A stretch of DNA of 64,000 bases, taken from a virus. The position numbers and the translations under genes were made by a program. The DNA lies in the IMG/VR virus record IMGVR_UViG_3300033145_002388, positions 1-64,000 of that record; one strand, given 5' to 3'. Numbering within the stretch: position 1 is the first letter of the stretch; each line of letters begins with the position of its first letter. Shown here in pieces: positions 43,101-51,535 of the stretch. The notes under the pieces were generated by a model. It saw only the letters and a list, made by a program, of their open reading frames with translations. It made no database searches and was not told the DNA's origin.

Positions 43101-46100
43101 GTTATAGAAATATTTGAAATACTAAGTGCAAAAAAACGAGTTCTTAATTCCATTTTTTCTTCTAAAGAATTTTATGTACAAAAAAATAATATAGTCTTTA
43201 CTTCATTAAAAGGAGTACCGCTTGATACCACAATCGCAATCGGTTTTACTAAGGGCAAAGTTTTAGGAAAACCTAGAGCTTTAATGGCTAACCAGGTTAA
43301 AGCTTATGTAAAAGATATTGCTTATAAGAATAATTTATCTAAAGCTGAATGGCCAAAAGATATGAGTTTCAATAAAGTTTCTGATGATATTAAGAAAGCT
43401 TTTTATTTGAATAAATACAATACTAGAGAGCAATTTAGAAAAGGATTTAAAGAAGTTATTAAACCAGTTAAAAAAGGAAAAACAGACAAAGCATTAAATA
43501 AATTAATGAGAGATTTAGATTTAGAAAAAAAAGGAATTGTTTATTCTAAATTAGATAGATATTTTACAGATCAAGTTAAAAATTTATATACTATAGAAGA
43601 GAGAGGAAGTTTTCTTGGAACAATTAAAACTGAATTAGAATTAGCTAAGAAAAATCTTAACTTTTTAAATTTAGGTTATAAGAAATTAATTTCTGCTAAA
43701 AAATCTGGAAAGAAATATATCTATTTAAAAAAACAAAATGTTTGGGTTAAGGGTGAAAAACCTGGCCCGATTATGAAAGATTATGTTAAAGATGAAAGTA
43801 TACTTTGGAAACCAACTCAAACTTTAATTCCCGAAGGTTTTCAATCGAGGGGAGAAATTACTTCTAAGATGTTAATGTCTGAAAATATTTTAACTAAATC
43901 TAGAGGCACTGAAAAAATTAGTATTGATAATGCAATTAAAAGTATAGCAATTGATTTACAAAAACAAAGACAATATGTTCCTAAAGTAGAAAGTCTGGAA
44001 AGAGTCTTTGGATTATTTAATTTTAAATCTGAATATATTAAAAATTTGGATGATTTTATAGATGCTTTGTGGGATATTTCACATAAGAATCCTTCATCTA
44101 AAGCAACTGGTTTAGTTGGGGAATGGAGAACTAACTTTATAATTAATTCAAGAGGACCAAATGTTTTAAGACCTAGTCTTATAGATTTAAAGAAACATAA
44201 ATTAAAAATAGCTGAGATTAAAGCTTATCCAATTCCAAAACTTACAAAATTTATTGAGTCTCAACAAATAGCAAATGTTAAATTTCCGATTTCTATGAGT
44301 AAAGAAGCTGCATCTCTTAAGACTCTTAGACATTTTAATACTAATATTATAGTTGCAGTAGATTTAAAAATTCCTATAGAAATTTCAAGTAAATATAAAA
44401 CTATTTGGAAATCAAATTCTAGAAACTTTTTTCCTATTGGCTCTAAGTTCGCTACTAAAGAAGAAATTAATTTAACTCGAAAAGTTAGAGATGCTTTTTT
44501 TAATAAAAAGAAGGTAGTTTTTGTAGGAGAAAATGCTGATTTAGTTAGATTAAGAGTCTTGTCTTTATTTCCTCCAGAGGAATTTGCTACATATAAAGGA
44601 TTGTTTACTTTAAAAAGAATTCCAGCAATGAGAACTAAAACTTATCCTGGTTATACGTGGGAATTTAGAAAAGGAAAGAGACCAATTTTAATGAATGAAA
44701 CAGAAAAGAAATTGTTAACTGAAATTCTTCCAAAAAAAGATTGGGATGATTTAGTTAGTTACCTTAAAAGTCCTGGCATTCCTAGAACAGTTGAAGAGAT
44801 TCCTGCCGAACAAACAAAGAGATTGGTTGCAGATTTCTTATCTGATCTAGAAAACTCTATTAAAATTTCTCCTGATTATAATAAGTTTTGGATTAGTAAA
44901 ACCAGGAAAGCAATTGGCAGTAAAGTTAAACATGTTAAGGTTGAATTACCCACAATGTTATCTTTTTCTGATATTGAAAATCTAGGTTTACTTAAAAATG
45001 CTGGAGTAAATTTATATATTGAAAGAGTTTCAGGAATGAGAGAAGCTGCTCTAAAACAATTAAGACATGAAGGAATAAATCCTAAATTAATTAGCTCAGC
45101 TAAAGCAAAACAAATTCATTATTCTTATGTTAAAGGAAAAAAGGGAGCTGGTCAAATTTACGAAAAAATTCAAGGTTTAAAATCAAATGTTTTTGATGGA
45201 ATAAAAAAAGATCTTAATATTTTTTTTAAGGATTTTAAAAAAGTTATTCCTGTTTCTGCTATTGATCGTGGAACTTTAAGAAAAAGCACATATGAATGGT
45301 TAGATAATGCTTATGCATTAAAAGGAAAAAAGGATTTAATAACTCAATGGAAAGGAACTTCAAAAATTCTTACTAGAGAATTTCGAGATAATTTAGAAAA
45401 TGTCTTATTAAAAGAATTTGGAACTTTAAATAATAAGGTTGCTCAAAATATCTTAGCTAGAAAGATGTCTAAGTTTGATGATTATCTTAAATTAGCAGAA
45501 GAAATGAAATTAGGTTTTGGGGGTCAGAAAAGATTATCTTTTTACTCTATCGGAAATAAACTTAAAGCTTTAATCAATTCAGGATTTGAATGGGTTGCAG
45601 AAAAAAAAGTTGGTACTCCTTTAACTATGGGGGAAAAAGGAATGATTTTAACCCTACAAGCATTGGATAAAACTATAAAAACTACTGATTTAATGATATC
45701 ACTTCCACTTAGAACCTTAAGAACTATGTGGATATGGGGAGTTTTATTTTTAAGACCTGGTTGGCATTTAAATAATATGTTGGGAGATAGTTTAAGGGGT
45801 ACCATGGCCTCACATGACCTTAAATATTTTATAGATTCATCTAGACAATTTAGTTTATTAACAACATCTTATCTTAAATTTTTAGGAAGAGATATTCGTA
45901 GTTTATTTTATCCTCTTTATCGAAATTTTATTCCAACCAAATTAAGAAAGTTTAATTTATTTAAAGATCCTTTAAAGGTTAGTAGGAATGAAATGAGGAA
46001 AGTTTTAAAGCAAACTGTTGCTCCTAATACTGTTAAGAATAAGAGAAGATTAAAACTTTTGTTAAAGAATTATGATCTTACTTTTAATCCTAAAACCATT

Positions 46101-49100
46101 AGATTACTTCATGCAAAAAGTCCAATAAGCTGGGCACCTAAAAAAGTTTTTAAAAGTTTATCTAGTCCGCAATACTGGTCTAGAAAATATAAGATTCCCA
46201 TGAGTTCAGTAGAACAAGCTGCTCATATGGGAATGTTAACTGCGTTAGAAGATCCTATTTATGCTTCAAAATTATGGAAGTTAATGGCAGAAACTGGAAT
46301 CAAATCAGCTATTAAGAAACGTGCTACATTATTAAAATTAGATATAACTCTTTATGCAAATATAAACGAGAAGATGCGAAGACTTTTATTGCTAGATAGT
46401 TTAATGAAAAATAAAGCAATGAGTTTAGCCAAGGCTTCTATGCGAGTTAAAAGTTATATTTTTGATTATTCTCATTTATCTCGAGCAGAAAGAGTTTTTA
46501 GAATTATTTGTCCATTTTGGTCATTTAGTAGATTTAGTGTTGAGCTTTATACTAAAATACTTTTAAAAGAAGGCCCAAAATTTTATTGGGCTGGAAAGTT
46601 TTTTATTGAAGCTTTAGATGAAGTTTCTAAAAATTTACCAGAGCAATTTAAAAACAGAATTCCTATTCCATTTACTGGAACCTTTGCTTATTTGCCTTTT
46701 GGTATAATTGATTATTGGAGAATGATGGCTAATCCCAAAGAAGAACTTTTAAGATTTGTAGATAATCCATTACAAATGCCTTTTGGATTAGGAATGGATC
46801 CTATGCTTGGTACAACTACTGCGTTATTAATTAAAAGAAAATGGTATGAAACTTCTAGAATTTTAAAAGATAATACTGGATGGACTGATGAACAAATAAA
46901 AAAAGAAATGGATAAATTTGGAGCTCCTAATTTAAATATGTTAATTGATTTTCCTACCTTTCTTTCTAATTATTTTCCACCTGCAGCAATTGCCGGGATA
47001 GTGTTTCCTAGTTTATTTAAAGTTGATCGTGCTACTATAGAAGATGAATTTTCTGTAATTCAATCTACTACGCTTAGATCATTATTTAAATGGTTTGGTT
47101 TTAATATTTTAAAAGAAGAACCTTGGATGGAATTTGGAAATCTCTATGAAAAAACCGCGCCCCATCTTAGACCTTTCCTTATAGAAAAAACTAAGAAAGA
47201 AAATCCTTTTATATATGAAGCTTGGGAGAATTTTATAGCTAAGACTAAGATGCTTAATCTTTTAAATGCTAGGACTCCCGATGAAAAAGTTCTTGCTATG
47301 CATGATTTAGAAAAGTTTGAGGTAGTTTCAAAGTATTATGAACTTGAAGAACAACATAAGGGCTATGGTACTAGATGGATAGAATCAATGGCGGCCAAAG
47401 GAAATATGGGTCCAAAGGCTTTACTTCAAGAACACTTTAATTATGATATTAATGAAAGTAGCTGGCGGAGAGAACAAAAAGCTAAGTATGATAAAATGCA
47501 AGCTAAGATTTTCATGAAACAAGTAGAAAAAGAATTTGTTGCAAAAATTACTCCTACTACCGGAGCCGCGATGGATGTTTTAAATATTCCTCATCCTGAT
47601 GTAGGATTTAAAGAAGCATTTGAATCACAGATTTATGATGGGTATGGTAATGTACGTTTTGATACAGTTGATGAAGCAATTCAAGCTTCTAAAGAAATGG
47701 CTGAAAAATATAATTTAGATAATTTAGTTCCAGAAGAAATTAAAAGTAGAATAAATCAAGAATCTCAAGAGTGGAAATTAAGAAGTTGGGAAGCTAAAGA
47801 GCAAAAAAAATTAGAAGATTCAAAATATTATGCTCAATTAGGAGTTGCTTATTCATATATTCCTGAAAATATTGATAAGCTTTCAGCTGAACAACAACGA
47901 TTAGTTTACGCTAAACGAGATAAATATATTTCTGGAATGTCAAAAGAATTTCAATCAAGATGGAAAGAATCTCAACCAGAATATATACAACATTATAAGG
48001 AACTTTTAAATACTGCTTATGATCGAATTGGTTCTATCTATAAAAAATGTCAAATTTCTCCTTATGATAAAAATTATTATGTAGAATTTGAGAAGCTTCC
48101 TGAGTGGATAAAAAATTTACATTTTGTTTATCATCCTGAAGACAAAGACATTATTCCATTTAAAGCGGAATTATTTAGAAGATTTCAAATAGATAGAAAA
48201 CAAAATTTAAAAGGTTATAGCTCAAATAAAAGGGATAGTTTTTATTTTTCTAATGATTTAATTGCTATTAAGGGCAGAAAAGCAATAGCTAAAGATGATC
48301 CCGTGGCTTATGAATTTTCTAAATTAAGTCAGGATCTAAGTTATAAGGTTGATTTAAGTTATCAATCAGGTTCCTTGGTTGGTTATTATACTTTATTTAA
48401 TACAATGCCAGCATGGTGGAAAGATAGATTTTGGGAGTTAAAAGAAGAGTCTGTTAAATCAGGTTGGTTATCAGAAGAAGATTATGATATGTCTAAAAAA
48501 TGGTTTGAATTTAATTCTAGATTAGAAAAAGCTAAAATTAAAGATAGAGAAAATTTAGAAAATGGAATTATTTCTAATTTAAATGAAAAGATTTGGTTTG
48601 AAAAAAAATATAATGATGTTAAAAATTGGAATGAAAAGAATGAAATGAATAAGGGATATAAACTTTATACTAGACTTCAATTTCAATTTAATAGGAAAGT
48701 AGAAAAAGAAGGTCCACAAAATTATTATTTATTTGTAAAAAATCTTCCCGAAGAAGCTAAGCTATATTATTTGCGCCATCATTTAGACTCAATTCAGTAT
48801 ATTGATTTTATGGCTAAGTATAATCAGTTATTTTTTGATAAGGAATTTATTGAAGATAGTGATGCTAAAGCTAATGATTTCTTTTGGGCTCCTGAAAATA
48901 CTATTGCTAGAAATGTCTATTTTCAAACTCATCCAAATGAAGAATATTATAGAAAGGAAAGAGAGCGAATTTTCGCTCTAGCTAATACTGCGGGAGAATA
49001 TTATGATTTAATTCTTTCTGCTCCTCAAAAATTTCAAGATATATATTTTAAAAAGCATCCATTAGCTAAACTCTATTTGTCAGAAGTTCAGAAATATTTT

Positions 49101-50900
49101 AAAGCTATTTCTATTGATGAAGAAAATAAAAGAAAAGGAATTAAATCAAATTTAGCTAAGGAAGTTTTTAAAAGTAAATCTTTTCAATCTGCACTTAAGA
49201 TTTGGGATAAAGCAGATAAAGGAGTTTATGATTATTATACTGGATGGTTTGAGATTTCAGAATTAGTTGATAAAAAAGGAGTAGATAAATGGGGTGAAAT
49301 TTATGAACAATATATTAAATCACATTTAGCTTTTAAAGAACAATTAAAATTAAGACAACCAAAAAAATATAAAATTCTTTATCCTTTTAAAATAGAAATG
49401 GGAAAATTATCTCCAGATAAAGCACAAGAATTTTTCTTAGCTGATAAGAATGCTGAGGCTAGAAAGATGATGGAAGCTGAAGATCCTGGAATTATTGCTT
49501 ATTATAAATTTTGGCAAAATCTTTCTAGTCTTGCAGATAAGGGACATTGGCAACGTTATTTTAGATATTATTTTAGTGATCAAAATAAAGCAAATAGATT
49601 ACGTCATTGGGATAAGCATCCTGAAGCTAAAAAAACTTTTCCTGCTTGGATGAAATATCAATTAATGCCAGCAAATAATTGGGAAGAAAGAAAGAAAAAA
49701 TCTGATTACCTAGAAAGTAATTTAGATCTTAAGAAATTTTTTCAAAAAGATTTAACAGTTAAAGATTTAGAATTACGAAAAAAGATTGATGATTATTTTA
49801 AAATAAGACAATCGGTTAAAGAATATGGTACAGATTTAGATTACTTTTTTGATTGGAGAAAAAAAGGAATTTTAGCAAATAAATATTTGGAAAAAAATCC
49901 TGAGGTTTTAGAATATTTACAGAGTCATTCTAAACAATATGGTGATGAACAAAAAGGATTAATTCAAGAATTATCTGAGACTTATGATAAATTAGAAACT
50001 TGGACTGAAAAGGATAGGTTTATAGATAAACATCCTGAATTTTTAGAATTTTTAATTAGGTATTCTCCGCCTGGAATTAGAAAAGTGATTAAACTTCAAA
50101 GACAGTATTTTAATTTTGAAGCTGAAGATTGGGATTCTAAAAATAAATTTCTTAATAATTTTCCTGAATTAAAAAATTATTGGGAAATAAAATCTTATCC
50201 TGAAATCTTTTTTACAAATTCAATTATTCGTAAAAAATATTTAGATATTGACAAAAAAGTATTAGATTATTATAATGAGATTAAGAGTTCTTCGTGGGCT
50301 AAAGCTGAATTGCTTAGAAAGAATTTGCCAAGTTTTTATAATCAACCTGGATCTGGAAAAATTGCTGAATGGTTTATTCCTCGTATTTATAGAGAAGCTA
50401 TGTCTGCTTGGTCTAGCCTTTTAAAAAGAAATAAAATTGGTGGAATAGCTTTTTTTAGACAATTACCAAGTTGGATAAGAGATAAATATTTAAAAGCTAA
50501 TCCACAATACAATTTGATTTCTAAATATTCTCTTGAAAGATTTTTAGAAGAACCATTAAGATTAGATTTATTAGCAAAGTCTAAGCTTAGAACTTATTTA
50601 GCTGAAAAGATTCATTATAAATATTCTTCTAATGTTCCATATAAACTTCAAGATAAGATTAGAAAAGAATTTATAAGAGCAGGTATCTGGAAATCAAGAG
50701 CGCATTGGCAAAAAGCAGATTGGCAAAATTATTATTTAAAAAGAGCTATAGAAAAAAATAATTTAATAGCTTTAGATTTATATTATAATCCTTTGTTAAG
50801 AAAAGAATTAGAAAGACTTTCAAAACTTTGGTTAACAAGAGGTAGAATTATTCCATTTAAAAGAAGAATAGTTCCTCATGAGGTAAAGTTAATTGATTAA
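37167..50900 (+). CDS. giant virion-associated protein, 4577 aa
   Basis: One uninterrupted frame of 13.7 kb. Residues about 100-146 (LTPGKTVGDWLKAKKIKFED... VKIP) and 902-948 (VLSIGDRILIPTQ) look like LysM-type wall-binding modules. Long charged helical parts fill residues 150-750. Residues about 2840-2870 are hydrophobic (LPLRTLRTMWIWGVLFLRPG) followed by WHLNNMLGDSLRG, a segment typical of large polyvalent phage proteins. From about 3640 to 4430 a degenerate repeat recurs (LP.W....Y...HPE), e.g. KLPEWIKNLHFVYHPED and QLPSWIRDKYLKANPQY. It could be an internal ejection protein or take the tape-measure place. No polymerase motif was found. Confidence 0.8.
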   Translation: MTLFKLFKEQNLSLPSVERRKQLYSRYKLGTDYKGSFEQNTLLSKAIKKDPREFNIFVNALKFPLAPTIIKSSPVKSKVKSVAKLEPVKISKSLKKESFEYDRLTPGKTVGDWLKAKKIKFEDFQKLNPAYKTQDFKVESPFKVKIPKLDSVLIKEFPKVKEILDKKSGEIKDPADIQKILRQSISNLLIGGIKALPEIIVKGKNLLPAYTKNISEGIKQTKISVDKKNLATDLGQKEKAYAANWDPVKILDTTAKTVISLSVMKKGFRPISSDLISLIKKSQKLKLKEKQEKERKLVIPSVEDFLAGEKIDLSSEEKKIITKPKEENESPEYTTARLKNIISKLDSIKKDIQLQQSNLKAEDSSIIGLINKEGKFLPWETLEKDTGLAKNLQSEIEAMSKKIGPATNRMQENTNESIKWQNILFKNLDKYSDVIFNLISDPEVIKDPTILTKVQTWFPNRESFLLGVTKSPTDVLVSTPEVKKLQKEMESLLTPEMKEIIDNASKLDPENDEQADKFWLGLSLDQQKSYQRLMTLNRLIGEKDDATKLQKTWALLEDPYFQKTILESAKYLSEDQKKIIQPVIEIAKLNAERTILWPKVDNEMKSQTEEIKNKYTEYQKLVEGINQRIVALGDPKKQGTLAHWLVDYGDAIHEYQKSLLKAELKSEKKVAEFQDAYIEARSFKSVSRNFMNAITSFLKNHSWEIKAEDEKGFFLKLRKSQEEILAKDKLKIMSQVVFPTGFKNYFIEGGYKYDLPIAITPIGYEVTKNAFSGLQWIWDRTLPAAEVAVTALSQIGSTFYQTVLEETGDLWGMERKKVEELTTIGEFPFKEKNLVSKLWNLNCFNFFNLYDAANLTDLQKIAPGKRFEIQNLPKWIDLKKGGYLPTLYSNYRHPRSYQEIMIKSRMKAVEVLPSEFKIIQEEFLSLNNLNKDSVLSIGDRILIPTQGYIAPRNLIKPNERTKMEQTSDGRLALLAIDFIGWGFLDPTSIFWTRIGSLSKSIFKNICPQLYNQLKTRKDLYKFANEYSRASDLAEDLMSFASLDAIPGGKFKEMFPSLINSRKAFMSLKVLDNLDPKVLAKIEKYAQEGELWRSGYFSKLFIDNVKTKVGKDKLKTFQDSLRALMLEGKIPAASDNLVWEVLNQFGGNGFDLIKQIANNGPKALEIGLNKVVKNYHSARLREYLLKKNLDKTLYGLSPLERNQVLNLSQKTEAQITKELNLMRELGKGKTFKERFLIRPEFTPKSINKIEQAVKQTKINLLNAEKILKESKVTINLPDSYKILYNLKKEGKNYFDIVNKQFVVEQLGKRGVPGLIKDWYSQVGTKLVTYLDNITGYFSESTLMARKNLTYSEIVNGIKQGHGGLGLRLLDTVRFKDKDMTVRALMKELEKVAKGQKSKATFLSTKWPIKIPLQKKQSSSLLDAIYKSIKFDSFKNKDWVGMNSYSFKELLGKVQKLDKNFVPVSKTKDVYNTLPLQWFNANKNTQGYAVFGGLPSRHGMSKIIKVKSKEKLIIQDPKDFKAYFEEAVNLYFLQKYSPLEYKRYQDDLVQMVKRQTDKQLKAWLTPQDRIALLIFENEKKGIASLPNSIIDLFESLTGSADDIKRSITLFLNKRMGLEKEQILASKKAELIKSFKAHGIKEPEREWLLYRRRWNFDLVINPQVEEFATIHNLLSKFPILSFKKTSKLIPAKYVTRLEKNSYPFRSRYPSEIDRLFYEIQQGGRKRFSEIISEKKSLPQKIEEIKNIKAETLNIQANNFLFCPSASKLHTDRDIRLAVQKYGSRGNFIIPGDYKNAEYARKKFETYLPQGRAKVLKKDFQKGSQTQFVLNQPQFIDDLKNVNQLDEMTLGGVIPEKKLAEFWAQIPEDLPSRKIFKTGKYYPSETIGAGVRASKLKKLEDQFGKKIAKQKMADIEKTMAEQKKYWLPQKKYSLGYDYDAIDDIQKNINFVMKDVNDPIAKEFKSWIRYEELEELEKNHKGMVIEIFEILSAKKRVLNSIFSSKEFYVQKNNIVFTSLKGVPLDTTIAIGFTKGKVLGKPRALMANQVKAYVKDIAYKNNLSKAEWPKDMSFNKVSDDIKKAFYLNKYNTREQFRKGFKEVIKPVKKGKTDKALNKLMRDLDLEKKGIVYSKLDRYFTDQVKNLYTIEERGSFLGTIKTELELAKKNLNFLNLGYKKLISAKKSGKKYIYLKKQNVWVKGEKPGPIMKDYVKDESILWKPTQTLIPEGFQSRGEITSKMLMSENILTKSRGTEKISIDNAIKSIAIDLQKQRQYVPKVESLERVFGLFNFKSEYIKNLDDFIDALWDISHKNPSSKATGLVGEWRTNFIINSRGPNVLRPSLIDLKKHKLKIAEIKAYPIPKLTKFIESQQIANVKFPISMSKEAASLKTLRHFNTNIIVAVDLKIPIEISSKYKTIWKSNSRNFFPIGSKFATKEEINLTRKVRDAFFNKKKVVFVGENADLVRLRVLSLFPPEEFATYKGLFTLKRIPAMRTKTYPGYTWEFRKGKRPILMNETEKKLLTEILPKKDWDDLVSYLKSPGIPRTVEEIPAEQTKRLVADFLSDLENSIKISPDYNKFWISKTRKAIGSKVKHVKVELPTMLSFSDIENLGLLKNAGVNLYIERVSGMREAALKQLRHEGINPKLISSAKAKQIHYSYVKGKKGAGQIYEKIQGLKSNVFDGIKKDLNIFFKDFKKVIPVSAIDRGTLRKSTYEWLDNAYALKGKKDLITQWKGTSKILTREFRDNLENVLLKEFGTLNNKVAQNILARKMSKFDDYLKLAEEMKLGFGGQKRLSFYSIGNKLKALINSGFEWVAEKKVGTPLTMGEKGMILTLQALDKTIKTTDLMISLPLRTLRTMWIWGVLFLRPGWHLNNMLGDSLRGTMASHDLKYFIDSSRQFSLLTTSYLKFLGRDIRSLFYPLYRNFIPTKLRKFNLFKDPLKVSRNEMRKVLKQTVAPNTVKNKRRLKLLLKNYDLTFNPKTIRLLHAKSPISWAPKKVFKSLSSPQYWSRKYKIPMSSVEQAAHMGMLTALEDPIYASKLWKLMAETGIKSAIKKRATLLKLDITLYANINEKMRRLLLLDSLMKNKAMSLAKASMRVKSYIFDYSHLSRAERVFRIICPFWSFSRFSVELYTKILLKEGPKFYWAGKFFIEALDEVSKNLPEQFKNRIPIPFTGTFAYLPFGIIDYWRMMANPKEELLRFVDNPLQMPFGLGMDPMLGTTTALLIKRKWYETSRILKDNTGWTDEQIKKEMDKFGAPNLNMLIDFPTFLSNYFPPAAIAGIVFPSLFKVDRATIEDEFSVIQSTTLRSLFKWFGFNILKEEPWMEFGNLYEKTAPHLRPFLIEKTKKENPFIYEAWENFIAKTKMLNLLNARTPDEKVLAMHDLEKFEVVSKYYELEEQHKGYGTRWIESMAAKGNMGPKALLQEHFNYDINESSWRREQKAKYDKMQAKIFMKQVEKEFVAKITPTTGAAMDVLNIPHPDVGFKEAFESQIYDGYGNVRFDTVDEAIQASKEMAEKYNLDNLVPEEIKSRINQESQEWKLRSWEAKEQKKLEDSKYYAQLGVAYSYIPENIDKLSAEQQRLVYAKRDKYISGMSKEFQSRWKESQPEYIQHYKELLNTAYDRIGSIYKKCQISPYDKNYYVEFEKLPEWIKNLHFVYHPEDKDIIPFKAELFRRFQIDRKQNLKGYSSNKRDSFYFSNDLIAIKGRKAIAKDDPVAYEFSKLSQDLSYKVDLSYQSGSLVGYYTLFNTMPAWWKDRFWELKEESVKSGWLSEEDYDMSKKWFEFNSRLEKAKIKDRENLENGIISNLNEKIWFEKKYNDVKNWNEKNEMNKGYKLYTRLQFQFNRKVEKEGPQNYYLFVKNLPEEAKLYYLRHHLDSIQYIDFMAKYNQLFFDKEFIEDSDAKANDFFWAPENTIARNVYFQTHPNEEYYRKERERIFALANTAGEYYDLILSAPQKFQDIYFKKHPLAKLYLSEVQKYFKAISIDEENKRKGIKSNLAKEVFKSKSFQSALKIWDKADKGVYDYYTGWFEISELVDKKGVDKWGEIYEQYIKSHLAFKEQLKLRQPKKYKILYPFKIEMGKLSPDKAQEFFLADKNAEARKMMEAEDPGIIAYYKFWQNLSSLADKGHWQRYFRYYFSDQNKANRLRHWDKHPEAKKTFPAWMKYQLMPANNWEERKKKSDYLESNLDLKKFFQKDLTVKDLELRKKIDDYFKIRQSVKEYGTDLDYFFDWRKKGILANKYLEKNPEVLEYLQSHSKQYGDEQKGLIQELSETYDKLETWTEKDRFIDKHPEFLEFLIRYSPPGIRKVIKLQRQYFNFEAEDWDSKNKFLNNFPELKNYWEIKSYPEIFFTNSIIRKKYLDIDKKVLDYYNEIKSSSWAKAELLRKNLPSFYNQPGSGKIAEWFIPRIYREAMSAWSSLLKRNKIGGIAFFRQLPSWIRDKYLKANPQYNLISKYSLERFLEEPLRLDLLAKSKLRTYLAEKIHYKYSSNVPYKLQDKIRKEFIRAGIWKSRAHWQKADWQNYYLKRAIEKNNLIALDLYYNPLLRKELERLSKLWLTRGRIIPFKRRIVPHEVKLID
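42339..42356. repeat. 17-bp palindrome, copy 4
   Basis: TCGGAAATTATTTCCGAA lies inside the giant gene, read as S-E-I-I-S-E. It has the same frame as the copies at 21800 and 28894. Confidence 0.7.
48962..48979. repeat. 18-base inverted repeat inside the giant gene
   Basis: AGAGCGAA-TT-TTCGCTCT is a perfect 8-bp inverted repeat with a 2-base centre, coding for ERIFAL. It could be chance in a GC-poor gene, but the GC-containing stem stands out. Confidence 0.35.
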
Positions 50901-50909
50901 TATTTTAAA

Positions 50910-51533
50910 ATGACTACAGCAAATTTTATAAAAGAATTAGCAGGTTCTTTTTCTGATTCTAATTTCCAATTATTTTCTCCCGAAGATTGGAAAGAAATAA
51001 TTAATTTTCAATTAAAAGAACTAGCAATTGATATAGCTATTAAGACTACTACTGAAGTAACTTATGATTCTTCTACTTTACAAATAGATTTATCTGCTAG
51101 TACCTTTGATGATTTAATAAGTGTAAATGCAATTTTATTAGAAGCAACTAATGGAAGATTAGTTGAATATGATCATTGGTGTTATCTTCCAGAGAAAAAA
51201 ATAGTTGATCTTAATCCAGATTCCTATAAAGATCCTCAAAAAAATATTGCTGACTATTCTAAAACTTATGTTAGGTGGTCTCATTATGCTACTGAATTAA
51301 CAGATGAAAATGATGAAATTCCTATTGAAATGAAAAACATTGGTTTCCTTAAAAAACTTTGTCGAAAGGAAGCTTTATCTAGAATCTTAATGGATAAAAC
51401 TAAATTTAAACGTTATCAGGTTTATGCAGGAAATGTCTCGCATTTTTTTATTTTAAGTTGTATTAAAGATATTAGTAATGAAATTTTAAGTGATAAAATG
51501 CTTCAACGTCAAAATCAAGTTGATACTTTTTAA
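50910..51533 (+). CDS. head-tail adaptor-like protein, 207 aa
   Basis: The protein has an N-terminal helical part (FSPEDWKEIINFQLKELAID), a beta-rich centre (STLQIDLSASTFDDLISVNA) and a C-terminal helix (LCRKEALSRILMDKTKFKRY). This fits connector/adaptor proteins of short-tailed and long-tailed phages. Position after the giant protein and before the tail protein supports this. No diagnostic motif is present. Confidence 0.6.
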   Translation: MTTANFIKELAGSFSDSNFQLFSPEDWKEIINFQLKELAIDIAIKTTTEVTYDSSTLQIDLSASTFDDLISVNAILLEATNGRLVEYDHWCYLPEKKIVDLNPDSYKDPQKNIADYSKTYVRWSHYATELTDENDEIPIEMKNIGFLKKLCRKEALSRILMDKTKFKRYQVYAGNVSHFFILSCIKDISNEILSDKMLQRQNQVDTF

Positions 51534-51535
51534 GT

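Noticed and set aside
45542-45805. Reverse-strand frame of 87 codons in the giant gene
   Set aside because: The + strand frame is uninterrupted there and codes the RPGWHLNN segment typical of large phage proteins.
37167-50900. Virion RNA polymerase as the giant protein
   Set aside because: I could not find T/DxxGR, motif B or motif C of single-subunit polymerases, nor a DFDGD-type multisubunit motif.
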